Shown: positions 8,147 to 18,207, counted from the first letter of the stretch. The stretch: 55,915 nucleotides of DNA from Planctomycetaceae bacterium (GCA_020638955.1 JACKHO010000010.1:225001-280915); one strand, 5' to 3'. The notes: generated by a model from the letters alone, not told the origin. Numbers and translations: made by a program.

Positions 8147-10036
8147 CTACTTCTCCTGCTCGACAACGAGCGTTGCTTGTAGTTTGGGTGATTCAATTTC
8201 CTGCACCGTACCATCAGGCCAGTGAATCGAAAGACTCTTGGCCGCCTGTTGACCGAGTCCAAAAGTCACCGGCAATTCAACCTGAGACAAATAACTTCGA
8301 GTGGGACTGACCATCCGGCTGAGCACCGTGCCATCGTCGAGAGTCAGTTCTAATGTCGCGCCGATGGCATCTCGAGTCGTCGTGGTCCCATTTCCCTGCA
8401 GCTTCACGCGCAGCCAGTTGTTGCCTGACTCCAGGTTGTTTCTCAGCAGTCGGGGACGCTGTCCGGTGGCGGCAATCAGGAGGTCGAGATCACCGTCACC
8501 ATCGATGTCGGCATAACTCGCACCCCGGCCAACCATGGGCTTCGCAAATTCATCACCCAACTCTTTGGATGTGAGTGGAACAAACTCGGTATCGGAACTG
8601 AGGCCGGCATTCCAGAACAGTTGCGGTGCCTGCTCGTATGTTTGACTCGCCTGCACTTTCGAGATTTCCTCTTCCAGGTGTCCGTTCGCATGAAACAAAT
8701 CCTGCCAGCCATCGAGGTCGGCGTCGAGAAACAGAATCCCAAAGGTCAGGAACAACCGCGTCGACGGACCAATTCCGGCGGCGACTGCTTCATCGACGAA
8801 CTGGGTCGAGTCGGGCAGCGAGCAGTAGTAAGCACTCATTTCGTTGGCAAAGTTACCAATGACCACGCCCCGGCACGCGGGATCGTTCCGCGTGCACGCG
8901 ACATCAATTCCCATCGCACCGCGAGCGGCTCCATTCGTGTCGTATGCAATGCCACTCAGCGCCGCGATTTCTTCAAATGTTCCATCTCCCTTGTTGTGAA
9001 ACAGGAAGTTCTGAACGGTGTCGTTGGTGACGACGACATCGATCCAGTCATCGCCATCGAAATCACAGAACGCGAGGCCGAGTGACTTCCCGGTCGCGAC
9101 GCCTGTCACAGGATTTGTAATATGCAGTCCGGCTGATTCCGAAACATCAGTGAAGGAGCCGTTCCCGTCGTTGCGGTACAGACAACAAAACGCACCGCCG
9201 AACACCTGCGGACGTCCATATGCCCGGCCACCGCCCGTCAGCGTGAAGTTCTGTTTGACATCGAACTCACGCGACCACTCCAGGTAGTTGCAAACCCACA
9301 AGTCGAGGTCACCGTCTCGGTCAAAGTCGAACCAGCCGCAACTTGTGCCCCAGTCACCAGAACGACCGCCGATACCCGCCTCCTGCGTCATGTCGACGAA
9401 AACTCCGCCATCATTCCGGTATAAGTGGTTCGCACCTGGTTGGGTTTCCTTCTGTATGCTGCTGAGGTTTTCCGACACAGCGGTGACGTACAAATCGGCG
9501 TCGCCGTCATTGTCAAAATCACCAACAGCACAGCCCTGACCGTAGAAAGACACTTCCAGGCCAGCCTTGGTGGTAACGTCTGTAAACACTCCAGTTCCGT
9601 CGTTTTCGTACAGGGCCATAGTGGACGCGGGACTCTTGCCATTCCAGGACCACGACTTCGAATTGACCAGGAAGATGTCCTGATCACCGTCGCTGTCGTA
9701 GTCGAAGAAGGCACAGCCACCACCCATTGTTTCGGGCAACAGCTTCTCAACGTCGGCGCCGTTCTCATGAACGAACTGAATCCCCGATTTCTCGGTGATA
9801 TCCTCAAACGGGATTTTGGGGAGAGGCTTTTCCAGTGGCGCGCGAACGGTCGGCAAGTCAACCTCCGCAATGGGCGCATCAACTACTGGTTTTTGCTGAA
9901 GCCATAAATACACGCCAATTCCGAGGGCGACGACTGCAACGGCCCCCAACCCTATTGCGGAGTACCATATCGCCACACCGATGACAGCGTCATCGCGTTC
10001 GATGTCCAAATCTTCGTTATCGTATTGATTATCCAT
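8147..10036 (-). CDS. CRTAC1-type FG-GAP/VCBS repeat protein with ASPIC/UnbV domain
   Basis: 629 residues. A short acidic cytoplasmic tail and one transmembrane helix (about 25-47) are followed by FG-GAP/VCBS repeats with calcium-binding D-x-D-x-D-G loops (for example FFDYDSDGDQDIFLVNS, VGDFDNDGDADLYVT, FDFDRDGDLDLWV), which should build a beta-propeller outside the cytoplasm. The C-terminus is an ASPIC/UnbV domain (NNWLRVKLQGNGTTTTRDAI ... FGLG ... IHWPDGTVQEIE). It lies 139 bp downstream of the five-heme cytochrome/TPR gene on the same strand. This pairing recurs in planctomycetes, so the two probably act together in the envelope. The biochemical role is unknown. Confidence 0.9.
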   Translation of the reverse strand: MDNQYDNEDLDIERDDAVIGVAIWYSAIGLGAVAVVALGIGVYLWLQQKPVVDAPIAEVDLPTVRAPLEKPLPKIPFEDITEKSGIQFVHENGADVEKLLPETMGGGCAFFDYDSDGDQDIFLVNSKSWSWNGKSPASTMALYENDGTGVFTDVTTKAGLEVSFYGQGCAVGDFDNDGDADLYVTAVSENLSSIQKETQPGANHLYRNDGGVFVDMTQEAGIGGRSGDWGTSCGWFDFDRDGDLDLWVCNYLEWSREFDVKQNFTLTGGGRAYGRPQVFGGAFCCLYRNDGNGSFTDVSESAGLHITNPVTGVATGKSLGLAFCDFDGDDWIDVVVTNDTVQNFLFHNKGDGTFEEIAALSGIAYDTNGAARGAMGIDVACTRNDPACRGVVIGNFANEMSAYYCSLPDSTQFVDEAVAAGIGPSTRLFLTFGILFLDADLDGWQDLFHANGHLEEEISKVQASQTYEQAPQLFWNAGLSSDTEFVPLTSKELGDEFAKPMVGRGASYADIDGDGDLDLLIAATGQRPRLLRNNLESGNNWLRVKLQGNGTTTTRDAIGATLELTLDDGTVLSRMVSPTRSYLSQVELPVTFGLGQQAAKSLSIHWPDGTVQEIESPKLQATLVVEQEK

Positions 10037-10175
10037 GAGATTGTTCCCAGGTTGATTGTCTGGAGCAAGTGCCCCTTTTCAATCGCCTGCCTCAGTGGTT
10101 CGCCAAGGTGTTTCACTTCGCGAGCGTGAGGCAAGGCGCAATGACCAATTTGGCTGATGCTGTTACTTCACTCGA

Positions 10176-13022
10176 CTACCGCGACGTTTCCAGCACAACC
10201 TTCTCCTTCGGCTCATCTGGTTCTTCGGCCTTTGGCGTCAGTGAATAAATCACCAATGCCTCCGCCGCATGATCGGCCGCGGGATAACGTTCACGTGCCT
10301 TCTGAACGACCTGTCCTTGAATGGTGTCGTCAACTTTGTACTTGCGGTGCAGTTCACCATGCTTCTCCGCAAGTTCCGTATTCCCTAACTGGCGATGAAG
10401 AAGTTCCAGGTTGTAATGCGCTGTGACATTCTCTGAATCGATTTTGAGGGTTTCCTCAAACGTTGCTACGGCACGCTCCAGCCGTTGTTGACGTTCATCT
10501 GCACGGTCATCTCCACGGACGCGCTGAGCCAGTTGCAGTTGAACAATTCCCAGTTCATTGCGCACCGTATAATCGCGGCTGAAATCAAACTTACGGCTGG
10601 GGACCTGGGTTTCGAGCACTGATTTCAGGTTTTCTTCGGCCTCGACAAGGTGTCCCTGCTGGGAATTCACAACCCCTGCCAGCCACGACATGGTCCAGGG
10701 CGGAGCGGCCGGATCAGTATGCTTCGCAGCGCGATCCAGCGCAGCCACCGCCTCGTCCAACCGACCTTCGACTTGATAAACACGGGTCAAGTTCAGTGGG
10801 CCGTCGAAGCGACCAGCAAGTTCAACCTGCTGGAAAGCATGCTCTGCCTGCTTCAACTCGGCCTTGCCTTCCAACAGCAGTCCAATTCCATAGTCGTTCC
10901 AACGTTGCCACTCAGGAATATCTCGTTCTTCCATTTCTGGCAACGGACGATCAATTCCTTCCACTGGCAGTGTGATGGTATCAACGGCCATCGTCACAAT
11001 AGGAAGCGGATTGCGGTACGGTTCACCGGGTGTGTAACCGCGCAATGGCAGGTCACCGGGCTTCTGTAGTTTGGCGACAATTGCCATGTATTCCTGATCA
11101 AACTTCCGGTACTGGAGTTTGACTTCGACCGTAATGTGATCTTCCACGTCCTCAGGCACTTCGAGCCGGTAGTGAACCACCTGCCCGGCCCCCGGAGGAA
11201 TTTGATGGTTGTAAAGCGGAACACGAATGTCCTGCGCGTTTCGCCGATTAATGCGTTCACCTTTCTCGTCGAGCAGGAACACATTCACAAAATGCGCCCA
11301 GCGGTCGACTTCGTTCTGTTCGTCGAGCGAACCACTTCGCCCAATGACGCGGTCACCACTCTTAACTGTGACGTCCATCCAGACTTCGTTGGAATCAACG
11401 GTCCCCTGAGTGAACAGGTGCCCCAGTTTGAGCGTGCGGATGACGGTTTCCAGCAAATAGTCCTGTCCAGGTTTCAACGTGGGGCGTTTAGGACGTAACG
11501 GAGCGTGGAATGTTCCGTCAATTTCGCCTCCCTCTTTAATGCCAAAGATATCGACCCGCATGCATTCCTGCAGGAACTTCGCCTGCTGCGCGACTGCGTC
11601 GGGACGATCTTTCAACCAGGCAATTCCCGTATTCCCACCGGGAAAAATGTGGTCGTGGATTTTCAGTTCGCCACTGTCATCAAGAATCTTCGCACCGAAA
11701 TCGCTGGAGGCTGTCGCTGGCATGTGGCAGCCATTGCAGTCGACCTGGGCTATTGGCGGATAGTAAAAGCTCTTCGCCCCATGTCCCGACACACCGGACA
11801 ACAACCAGGCGTCGTAATGGTTCTGGCCACGCAAGAACTCTTTGTAATTCGTCAGTTCTCCAGGTAAATGCACCTTGTGGCATGACGAGCAAAACTCAGC
11901 GGTCTTATGCAGCGGCTTCAAGAACGTCTTCTTGTGGAACGCTGGTTTCGCTTTCACCATTTGGTTGTTGACCCATTGCAGGAATGCATTCTCACTCGAC
12001 GCAAACGGATAGTGAACCGGTTCTTCAATGGTGTAGTCAGCATTACCACGATTGCTGTTGATGTTCGTGATGGCGTGACAGGTGGTACACGTAATTCCTG
12101 CCTGAGCAGTCACATGCCCCACGTCATCAAACTTCGGATCATCAAAGGCACCGCTAAAGAACGGGACGGGATCGTGGCAGCCTGCACACCAGCGTGAGGC
12201 CTGCACATTACCATCGCGTTCAAACGCGACTTCGCGAGTCTCACGAACACTTGTGAGATAAGTGGGATTGTTGAATGAACTAAAGTGATGCGCGCTTTGC
12301 TCCCAACCTTTGTGAGCATCGGCATGACACTTTTTGCAGTAGTCATCCATCATGAGAGTTTCGGAATGAATGAAGTTTCCGGTCGACGTGCGTGCTAATG
12401 ACGGACGGAAATACTTCTCCCCTTCCTTCGGACCGACGACATTCCACTTCCGAGGATCTTGCGAGTGCATGCCGGCCATCACCGCGACGACAACAGCCAC
12501 GGCTCCCGCATAGGCAAATCCATACTTCCAGTGAATCTTCGGTCCAGCAAGGCGATGCACCAGATACAGCCACACGGCGAACAATGGGGAAATGACGTGC
12601 AGCCAGTAGACAACCGCACGAGTCGTTGGCTGCTTAATTTCAAATCCCTGAACGCGGAACAAGGCGAGCCCGCTTCCAAGCAAGAGGAGGGAAACAACAA
12701 ACAATGCATAGCCGACCTTCACCGCCTTACGGTTCTTGCGGTCGAACGTGTTTCGCATATGGATGATGCTGAACACCAGAAACGGCACAATCAGCAGCAG
12801 CCCCAGCGCCAAGTGGGCCAGGAACATGCACTGGTAGAAGTAGTTCTGGTACGTCTCTTTGTGCAGCCACTCAAGAAACGTAATCGTGGCGAGATATGCC
12901 GAGTTGGCAAACAGTAGTCCAAGCAGACCTGCCAGCACATACAGCAGTTTTCTGAGCTTGGGGCCAATCGCACGCACCACAATTCGTTTGGGTGGTGTTG
13001 TGGTAGTTTCAGATTGAGACAT
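10176..13022 (-). CDS. Five-heme cytochrome c membrane protein with TPR domain
   Basis: 948 residues; the ATG at 13022 has GAGGA 8 nt upstream. The N-terminal 190 residues hold about five transmembrane helices with several histidines (LAHLALG, SIIHM, YWLHVIS, LVHRLAG), suggesting a cytochrome-b-like anchor. Next comes a periplasmic-type region with five CxxCH heme sites (CKKCH, CAGCH, CTTCH, CSSCH, CNGCH; about residues 229, 279, 312, 378, 429), then a beta-rich segment, and C-terminal TPR repeats (from about 730). Inferred: electrons pass between a membrane b-type carrier and exported c hemes, with the TPRs binding a partner, perhaps the neighbouring CRTAC1 protein. The substrate is unknown. 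Confidence 0.88.
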   Translation of the reverse strand: MSQSETTTTPPKRIVVRAIGPKLRKLLYVLAGLLGLLFANSAYLATITFLEWLHKETYQNYFYQCMFLAHLALGLLLIVPFLVFSIIHMRNTFDRKNRKAVKVGYALFVVSLLLLGSGLALFRVQGFEIKQPTTRAVVYWLHVISPLFAVWLYLVHRLAGPKIHWKYGFAYAGAVAVVVAVMAGMHSQDPRKWNVVGPKEGEKYFRPSLARTSTGNFIHSETLMMDDYCKKCHADAHKGWEQSAHHFSSFNNPTYLTSVRETREVAFERDGNVQASRWCAGCHDPVPFFSGAFDDPKFDDVGHVTAQAGITCTTCHAITNINSNRGNADYTIEEPVHYPFASSENAFLQWVNNQMVKAKPAFHKKTFLKPLHKTAEFCSSCHKVHLPGELTNYKEFLRGQNHYDAWLLSGVSGHGAKSFYYPPIAQVDCNGCHMPATASSDFGAKILDDSGELKIHDHIFPGGNTGIAWLKDRPDAVAQQAKFLQECMRVDIFGIKEGGEIDGTFHAPLRPKRPTLKPGQDYLLETVIRTLKLGHLFTQGTVDSNEVWMDVTVKSGDRVIGRSGSLDEQNEVDRWAHFVNVFLLDEKGERINRRNAQDIRVPLYNHQIPPGAGQVVHYRLEVPEDVEDHITVEVKLQYRKFDQEYMAIVAKLQKPGDLPLRGYTPGEPYRNPLPIVTMAVDTITLPVEGIDRPLPEMEERDIPEWQRWNDYGIGLLLEGKAELKQAEHAFQQVELAGRFDGPLNLTRVYQVEGRLDEAVAALDRAAKHTDPAAPPWTMSWLAGVVNSQQGHLVEAEENLKSVLETQVPSRKFDFSRDYTVRNELGIVQLQLAQRVRGDDRADERQQRLERAVATFEETLKIDSENVTAHYNLELLHRQLGNTELAEKHGELHRKYKVDDTIQGQVVQKARERYPAADHAAEALVIYSLTPKAEEPDEPKEKVVLETSR

Positions 13023-13280
13023 CAAATCGATCCTCTTCCCGCCAACGGGATTTCGCAAAGTCCAGCCGCGCATGCTGCAACGGTGAACAGAAGAATGTCA
13101 GGTGAATTGACGAAGCAACGCGCGCTTTAGGCCTGCGCAACAGCGACGCCATGTGTTTGACACAGTTGAAGAATGGCGTGAGTCATCAGGGCGGATTTAC
13201 CATCCGGCGACCAAGGGCGCGCACATGGGAACCAGGTTGTTCACACGGCGCAGAGACTCACTCCAGACACACAAGCGAAA

Positions 13281-13652
13281 TCAGCCAACAGAAATGGGTG
13301 GCCGCAGCAGAGATTCGGGATAGCCAGCAGGCAACGCGGCATTTTCCCGAGACGAGAATAGACTTGCGAACTCCCGACCACTCACGCGTGTTGCCGGTCG
13401 GGTGGTCGCCTCATCGGGATGCGAACCCAGTGTTGCTGGTGCCGAGGGGGCCGCAGGGGCTTCCGGCGTTTTCTGGCAACCGGGACCGTGACACGGCTTG
13501 AAAGGCGTTGTCGGTCCCGACTCATGCTGCAGGGCGGTTTCGTGATCGGCGACCATGTGAGAGTCAGCCAGATAGTCGCCGCAACTCGCGTCAGCCGTGT
13601 TCACGTTCCCCAAGCTGAGCAACAAGAACGAGAACGCAATGCACCACCCCAT
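13281..13652 (-). CDS. Small secreted Cys/Pro-rich protein of unknown function
   Basis: 123 residues from the ATG at 13652; a TTG at 13700 would add a 16-residue charged leader. A signal peptide is clear (WCIAFSFLLLSLG, cleavage likely after TADA). The mature part holds cysteines in SCGDYL and PCHGPGCQ, then a Pro/Ala-rich low-complexity stretch. The CHGPGC motif followed by prolines is seen in other planctomycete secreted proteins, as I recall them. No enzyme motif is seen. No good ribosome site marks either start. Confidence 0.6.
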   Translation of the reverse strand: MGWCIAFSFLLLSLGNVNTADASCGDYLADSHMVADHETALQHESGPTTPFKPCHGPGCQKTPEAPAAPSAPATLGSHPDEATTRPATRVSGREFASLFSSRENAALPAGYPESLLRPPISVG

Positions 13653-13924
13653 GTGAGGCACATGCCAATTATCTCGAACTGAAGGGAACAATTTCTTCAA
13701 CGGCGAAAAGCCTGTTTATGGAATTCGAGGCGAACACCTCCCGCACCGTTAAACCTATGGCAGCAAGTTCTGGTTTGTCAAGTACCTTTTCGGGAGACTT
13801 TCGCAAACTGAGGTGTTGATCAACGGACGGCGATTGCGTCTTACAGGTTGAGCAGACTTTACACGGCATCTCGTAGCGTGTCACACTTACTGTCTACAGA
13901 GCACTTCAAAACTGGAGCACGGAC

Positions 13925-14620
13925 ATGACATTTTCCGGTCGCACAATTGTCGGCGTTGCACTCGTGGTGGCAATAACCACCGCTGTATTGGGGCAATCAC
14001 CCAAGAAACCGAACGCAGCCACAACCCGCCAACTCGACTTGGAAGCCCAAAAGGCGGAGGCCGATTACCTCAAGAGTCTCAGCGATTTGGCGCAGTCGTA
14101 CGAAGAATCGGGGGACAAGGCCAAAACCGAAGCAATGCTGAAGGCGATTCTTAAAATCCGTCCAGACGCCGAGCCCGTGAAGGCGAAACTGAAAGAGTTG
14201 GAAGAGGCGGTGTTTGTGGATCAACAGGAAGTCGTCGACCTCGACACCGGAAAAGGCTGGATTACGACAGGAGTGTACGTTGCCAAGGGTGAGCGCGTAC
14301 GGATTGAAGCGATTGGGAGCTACAAGCTGATTGTCAACGATGAATTGGGACCGGAAGGTTATCGCAGCGAAGACGGTAAGGGAGCGGATTTTTTTGACGG
14401 AGCACCCACTGGCTCACTAATTGGAGTCATTGTTCCGCCAGGAGGACAACCCGGCAAAAAGAAAGATGGACCGCAGCCGTTTCTCATTGGAAGCAAGAAG
14501 GAACTCGATCCTCAAGCCGCTGGCCTGTTGGTCATGCGGGTCAATGCACCGGCTAATGCCAAGTGCGTGGGAAAGCTGAAAGTGCGTTTGAGCGGCAACA
14601 TTTCGACATCACCTCAATAA
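13925..14620 (+). CDS. Secreted protein with PA-IL (LecA)-like beta-sandwich
   Basis: 231 residues, ATG start with TGGAG about 9 nt upstream (TGGAGCACGGAC). Signal peptide (VGVALVVAITTAVLG), then a helical, charged segment that looks like one TPR-type hairpin (about 35-95), then a beta-rich region. That region holds 'GWITTGVYVAKGERVRIEAI', 'PTGSLIGVIV', 'FLIGSKKEL' and a final 'LKVRLSGN'. This pattern resembles the PA-IL lectin fold, which binds galactosides through calcium, but the calcium ligands are not clearly conserved, so sugar binding is only a suggestion. 46 bp upstream of the ABC permease on the same strand. Confidence 0.7.
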   Translation: MTFSGRTIVGVALVVAITTAVLGQSPKKPNAATTRQLDLEAQKAEADYLKSLSDLAQSYEESGDKAKTEAMLKAILKIRPDAEPVKAKLKELEEAVFVDQQEVVDLDTGKGWITTGVYVAKGERVRIEAIGSYKLIVNDELGPEGYRSEDGKGADFFDGAPTGSLIGVIVPPGGQPGKKKDGPQPFLIGSKKELDPQAAGLLVMRVNAPANAKCVGKLKVRLSGNISTSPQ

Positions 14621-14666
14621 CTTACGGCAATGCACGGCGGCGCTAGCCACAACGAGATTTGTCGAC

Positions 14667-16253
14667 ATGTGGCAAAAGACTTTTGCACTTGCTGAACGCA
14701 GCCTGCGGGTTGACGCCCGTCTGCTGGGCGGACACCTGTTGCGGTTCTTCATTGTCGTCGGCATTCTCTGGTTCATTGTGTTGAGGGTGTCGGACTCTTC
14801 GTTTACCGGAGCGATCGCACCCGGCTTGACGGCATTCAAAGTGCTCGCGTATACCAACGCCGTGCTCATTGGACTTTTGGGAATTGCCTACTTCGGGAGC
14901 ACAATTACAGAAGAGAAAGAAGAACGGACGCTCCCGCTATTGATGATGGCAGATATTTCCCCCGTCACGCTGTTGAGCGGAAAAGTCTTGCCGCGTCTGG
15001 CCACCGTCACGCTTATTCTTTCCATTCAAATCCCATTTACGTTGCTGGCCGTGACACTGGGAGGGGTACTCGTCTCACAACTGTTACACGTATATCTCGC
15101 TTTGGGCGTGTACATGTTGGCTGTCGCTGGCCTGTGCACGTTGTGTTCGGTGTGTGCGAGACAAAGCGGCAACGCCATTGGAGCCGCAGGGTTCCTGCTG
15201 TTGGCGTATCACGTCGGCCCACCGACCGCCGGATTCTTTGCACAAGTCTTGCGAACATCCGCCTCTCCCACGGCAGTATTCCTGGCAGATTTGACTTTGA
15301 AAACCACTCATGCCGCAGAGAGTACCGACATCTATTGGCGGATTAGTGACATCCTGGCAACCGGCGCCACACCCGGCGTTTTGTCCACACAGTTTTTCAC
15401 GCACCTGAGTATTGCCGTCCTCTCTTGGGCGTTTGCCGTTGTTTTGTTCGAACCGTTGAACCGCAATCTTGACTCGGTTCCCGTTACCACCCGCAAACGA
15501 TCTGGCTCGATTGCCAGCCGTGGCCGGGTGTGGAGTTACGCAGTCATATGGAAGGAGTATCGACTGACGGGCGGTGGTCACGTCACGGCCTACATCAAGT
15601 TCTTTGCGTTTGGCATGCTGGCCATTCTGACTGGGGCGGCAAGTTGCGGATTTGTCTGGAGTCAGTTTGAACTGGAGAACGCCGCGGCCGTCATGTTTGG
15701 CACGGTGTTTTTCTTTCTTTCCATTGAGCTCATGCTCCTCCTGGCCCGAACCTTCTCGGCGGAACTGACGGAAAAAACCTGGCCGACACTCAACACCCTG
15801 CCCGCGTCCTCAACTGGACTGGCTTACCGCAAGCTGGCGGGCGTTTTCGTGAGCATGTGGCCGTCGTTCTTCTGGCTCGGCATTAGCTTTCTGCTGAGTG
15901 ACATGCCACGAGACATGTGGACCTCTATGGATGCCCGCGTAGCACTGGGGATATGTGCGTTCTTCGTGCATTACGCATTCTTCTTCCATTTGGTCCTGTT
16001 TCTGTCGGTCGTTGTCCGCACGAGTTGGGGCGCCATTATTCTGGCGGTCTTCATCCAGCTCATTTTCAGCATCAGCGTGGCAGCCATCGCACAGCTCTCT
16101 GTCTGGGTGGCCAGTGACTACCTCGGAATTAGCGGCAACTACACAATGATTTCAGACATCAGCCGTACCGTGCACGCGACATTCACGGCTTTGGCCGTGG
16201 CTGGCCTCCATTTCGGCACAATGGTGCAATTGCGTCGTTGCTTGAATGACTGA
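14667..16253 (+). CDS. ABC-2 type transporter permease
   Basis: 528 residues with about twelve hydrophobic segments in two blocks of six, separated by a cytoplasmic linker near 265-300. The motif 'ITEEKEERTLPLLMMADISP' after the second helix is the standard EExxxTxxLLL cytoplasmic signature of ABC-2 permeases. Such subunits pair with a separate ATPase to export lipids, polysaccharides or drugs. No ATPase gene is present in the neighbourhood, so the partner is encoded elsewhere. Substrate unknown. Confidence 0.88.
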   Translation: MWQKTFALAERSLRVDARLLGGHLLRFFIVVGILWFIVLRVSDSSFTGAIAPGLTAFKVLAYTNAVLIGLLGIAYFGSTITEEKEERTLPLLMMADISPVTLLSGKVLPRLATVTLILSIQIPFTLLAVTLGGVLVSQLLHVYLALGVYMLAVAGLCTLCSVCARQSGNAIGAAGFLLLAYHVGPPTAGFFAQVLRTSASPTAVFLADLTLKTTHAAESTDIYWRISDILATGATPGVLSTQFFTHLSIAVLSWAFAVVLFEPLNRNLDSVPVTTRKRSGSIASRGRVWSYAVIWKEYRLTGGGHVTAYIKFFAFGMLAILTGAASCGFVWSQFELENAAAVMFGTVFFFLSIELMLLLARTFSAELTEKTWPTLNTLPASSTGLAYRKLAGVFVSMWPSFFWLGISFLLSDMPRDMWTSMDARVALGICAFFVHYAFFFHLVLFLSVVVRTSWGAIILAVFIQLIFSISVAAIAQLSVWVASDYLGISGNYTMISDISRTVHATFTALAVAGLHFGTMVQLRRCLND

Positions 16254-16395
16254 GTCACATATCATCGAATCCGAGTTTGCCTCAGGTGGCACGCATCCCC
16301 TACACTCGTCAGTCAACTTTGAAATTCAACATTTTCCTCGATTCTCATTCATCGAACTCACTGGAACGACGTCAGGAAACAGAAGCGACGGACCA

Positions 16396-16896
16396 ATGGC
16401 AGTAAACCAAGTAGGCTGTGACAGTTGTGGTGCGGTGCTCAAGGTTCCGGAAAAGTACTGGGGAAAGAAGATCAAGTGCCCCAGTTGCCAGAGCCCCATG
16501 GCCATTCCGGCGTCACCCATTCCAACTGCAGGCCCCGCACAACTCGGCGACGACGACTTCATCGACGACGACCCTGACGACGACTTTCTCAACATGGATG
16601 CGGACAGTTTTGAATCTGGCCCGCCGTTACCAAAGAAGAGGAAAAAGAAGAGGACGTCACGTTCTTCTCGCAGCAGCGATTACTCATCAGGTGGCAGCAC
16701 CTACACTTCATCTGGGACTGGGTCTGGGTTTGGAGACAGTGCCGGCACGATTGGTACAGGAATCCTGATGATGGTGGGTGCCGTCGTCTGGTTCGTCGTT
16801 GGCTTTTTCTGCGGGATTATTTTCTTTTATCCGCCCATTCTGTTCATCCTGGGACTCGTCCAGGTTTTCCGTGGCCTGTTTAGCAGTGGCGATTAA
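16396..16896 (+). CDS. Zinc-ribbon membrane protein with acidic linker
   Basis: 166 residues from the ATG at 16396; the frame is open further upstream but lacks family-like sequence. N-terminal zinc ribbon (CDSCG ... CPSCQ, about 7-30), then an Asp cluster (GDDDFIDDDPDDDF), a Lys/Arg patch (KKRKKKR), a Ser/Gly-rich linker and two hydrophobic helices at the C-terminus. The same order of modules (zinc ribbon, acidic, basic, membrane) recurs elsewhere in this window. Function unknown. It ends one base before the stop of the convergent peptidase gene. Confidence 0.78.
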   Translation: MAVNQVGCDSCGAVLKVPEKYWGKKIKCPSCQSPMAIPASPIPTAGPAQLGDDDFIDDDPDDDFLNMDADSFESGPPLPKKRKKKRTSRSSRSSDYSSGGSTYTSSGTGSGFGDSAGTIGTGILMMVGAVVWFVVGFFCGIIFFYPPILFILGLVQVFRGLFSSGD

Positions 16897-16897
16897 C

Positions 16898-18091
16898 TCA
16901 CGAACCGTACGCCAGAATGGGGACGACTTCGCGCTGCAATTCGCCACCCGTCACCTGAACTGCTCCTTCCCAGTCGACGAACACGTTGATTTCACTGCGA
17001 ACACCAAACTCCGGCAGGTAGATTCCCGGTTCGATACTGAAGGCCGTTCCCGGCAGGACGCGGCGTTCTTCGCGTGTTTCGAGGTTGTCCATATTGGCAC
17101 CATTTCCGTGGACTTCCTGCCCAATACTGTGTCCCGTACGGTGACCAAAGTATTCGCCGTAACCGGCCTCCACGATAACGGCGCGCACGGCGTCGTCCAC
17201 GTCTTTGCCGTAGAGCGGCGTTCCCTGGGCGAATGACTCACGCACAATAGCAATTCCAGCATCACGGGCGGCGGCCACGATGTTGAAAATCTTGGTGTAC
17301 TCTTCGGGGACAGATGTCCCAACAAATCCGGTGCGGGTTAAATCGCTATACACGCTGCGTGGTCGATCGCATTTGGCCCACTGATCGATGAGGACAAAAT
17401 CCCCTTCCCGAATGAGCGTGTCGCCACCATCTCCCGTTTCATAGTGCGGCATGCCGCTGTGCGGGCCGCGTCCCACAATTGGTGGATGATACGTCGTCAA
17501 CTTGTTAGCCGCGAAGTGTTCCATAATGCGGTCGCGCACGGCCACTTCCTCGACTCCACCGTTCTCCCGCACCTGCTCAGCGATGAACTTCCACGCCATG
17601 TCGAACGACGAGTTCGTATGCACCGCCGCTTCCAGGTGCATGTCCCACTGTTCCTGGTCCCACGTCGCCTCAAACAGCTGAATGAGGTCACCCGAGGAAA
17701 GCACCTCCGGCCCGAACGACCGCACCATGTCTACCGTTCCGCCATCGACGCGAGACACATACGGATTCCCGCCCCCTGGAGAAAACTCCATGGCGATTTT
17801 CTGGCAACCCGCCACACAATCGCGAATGGCTGCTTCGAGTTCCTGCCACGGCAGGTAAATGACCGTCCGACCGGGCAAATGCTGCAGTGCGCCGGCCTCG
17901 ATGCGATGCACAATTTTTGTCGGCTCACCCGACTTCGGGATAAAATACAAACAACGCCGCGACCCCATCGAGCCCTCAGGAAACTTCAACACCCGCCCGG
18001 CCAACGGATTACTGCCACGAAAATCGTACAATAGCCAGCCATCAAATCCGAATTCCGTAATGGCGTTCTGAATCTTCGCGAGATCAAACAT
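16898..18091 (-). CDS. M24-family Xaa-Pro aminopeptidase-like peptidase
   Basis: 397 residues, the normal length. N-terminal creatinase-like domain (about 1-160) and C-terminal 'pita-bread' domain. The five metal ligands can be read: Asp in FVLIDQWAK, Asp in YSDLTRTGF, His in GHRTGHSIG, Glu in FSIEPGIYL and Glu in GVRSEINVFV. It therefore should be an active dimetal peptidase removing an N-terminal residue before proline, or a relative acting on another amide. Cytoplasmic (no signal peptide). Single gene with no operon partner. Confidence 0.92.
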   Translation of the reverse strand: MFDLAKIQNAITEFGFDGWLLYDFRGSNPLAGRVLKFPEGSMGSRRCLYFIPKSGEPTKIVHRIEAGALQHLPGRTVIYLPWQELEAAIRDCVAGCQKIAMEFSPGGGNPYVSRVDGGTVDMVRSFGPEVLSSGDLIQLFEATWDQEQWDMHLEAAVHTNSSFDMAWKFIAEQVRENGGVEEVAVRDRIMEHFAANKLTTYHPPIVGRGPHSGMPHYETGDGGDTLIREGDFVLIDQWAKCDRPRSVYSDLTRTGFVGTSVPEEYTKIFNIVAAARDAGIAIVRESFAQGTPLYGKDVDDAVRAVIVEAGYGEYFGHRTGHSIGQEVHGNGANMDNLETREERRVLPGTAFSIEPGIYLPEFGVRSEINVFVDWEGAVQVTGGELQREVVPILAYGS

Positions 18092-18207
18092 CTTGTACTG
18101 CTCGTCTTTCCTGAAATGAGTGAGGAGCCCGTAAGTTGTCGAATCTGGCCGGTTGCGTCAAATGATGAATGCGGCGTCCGGCAACGGGTGGGCTTCTACG
18201 CAAATTA

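Noticed and set aside
13669..13884. Minus-strand 71-codon frame with CxxC upstream of the small secreted protein
   Set aside because: It overlaps the next gene's leader and has no ribosome site; too weak to call.
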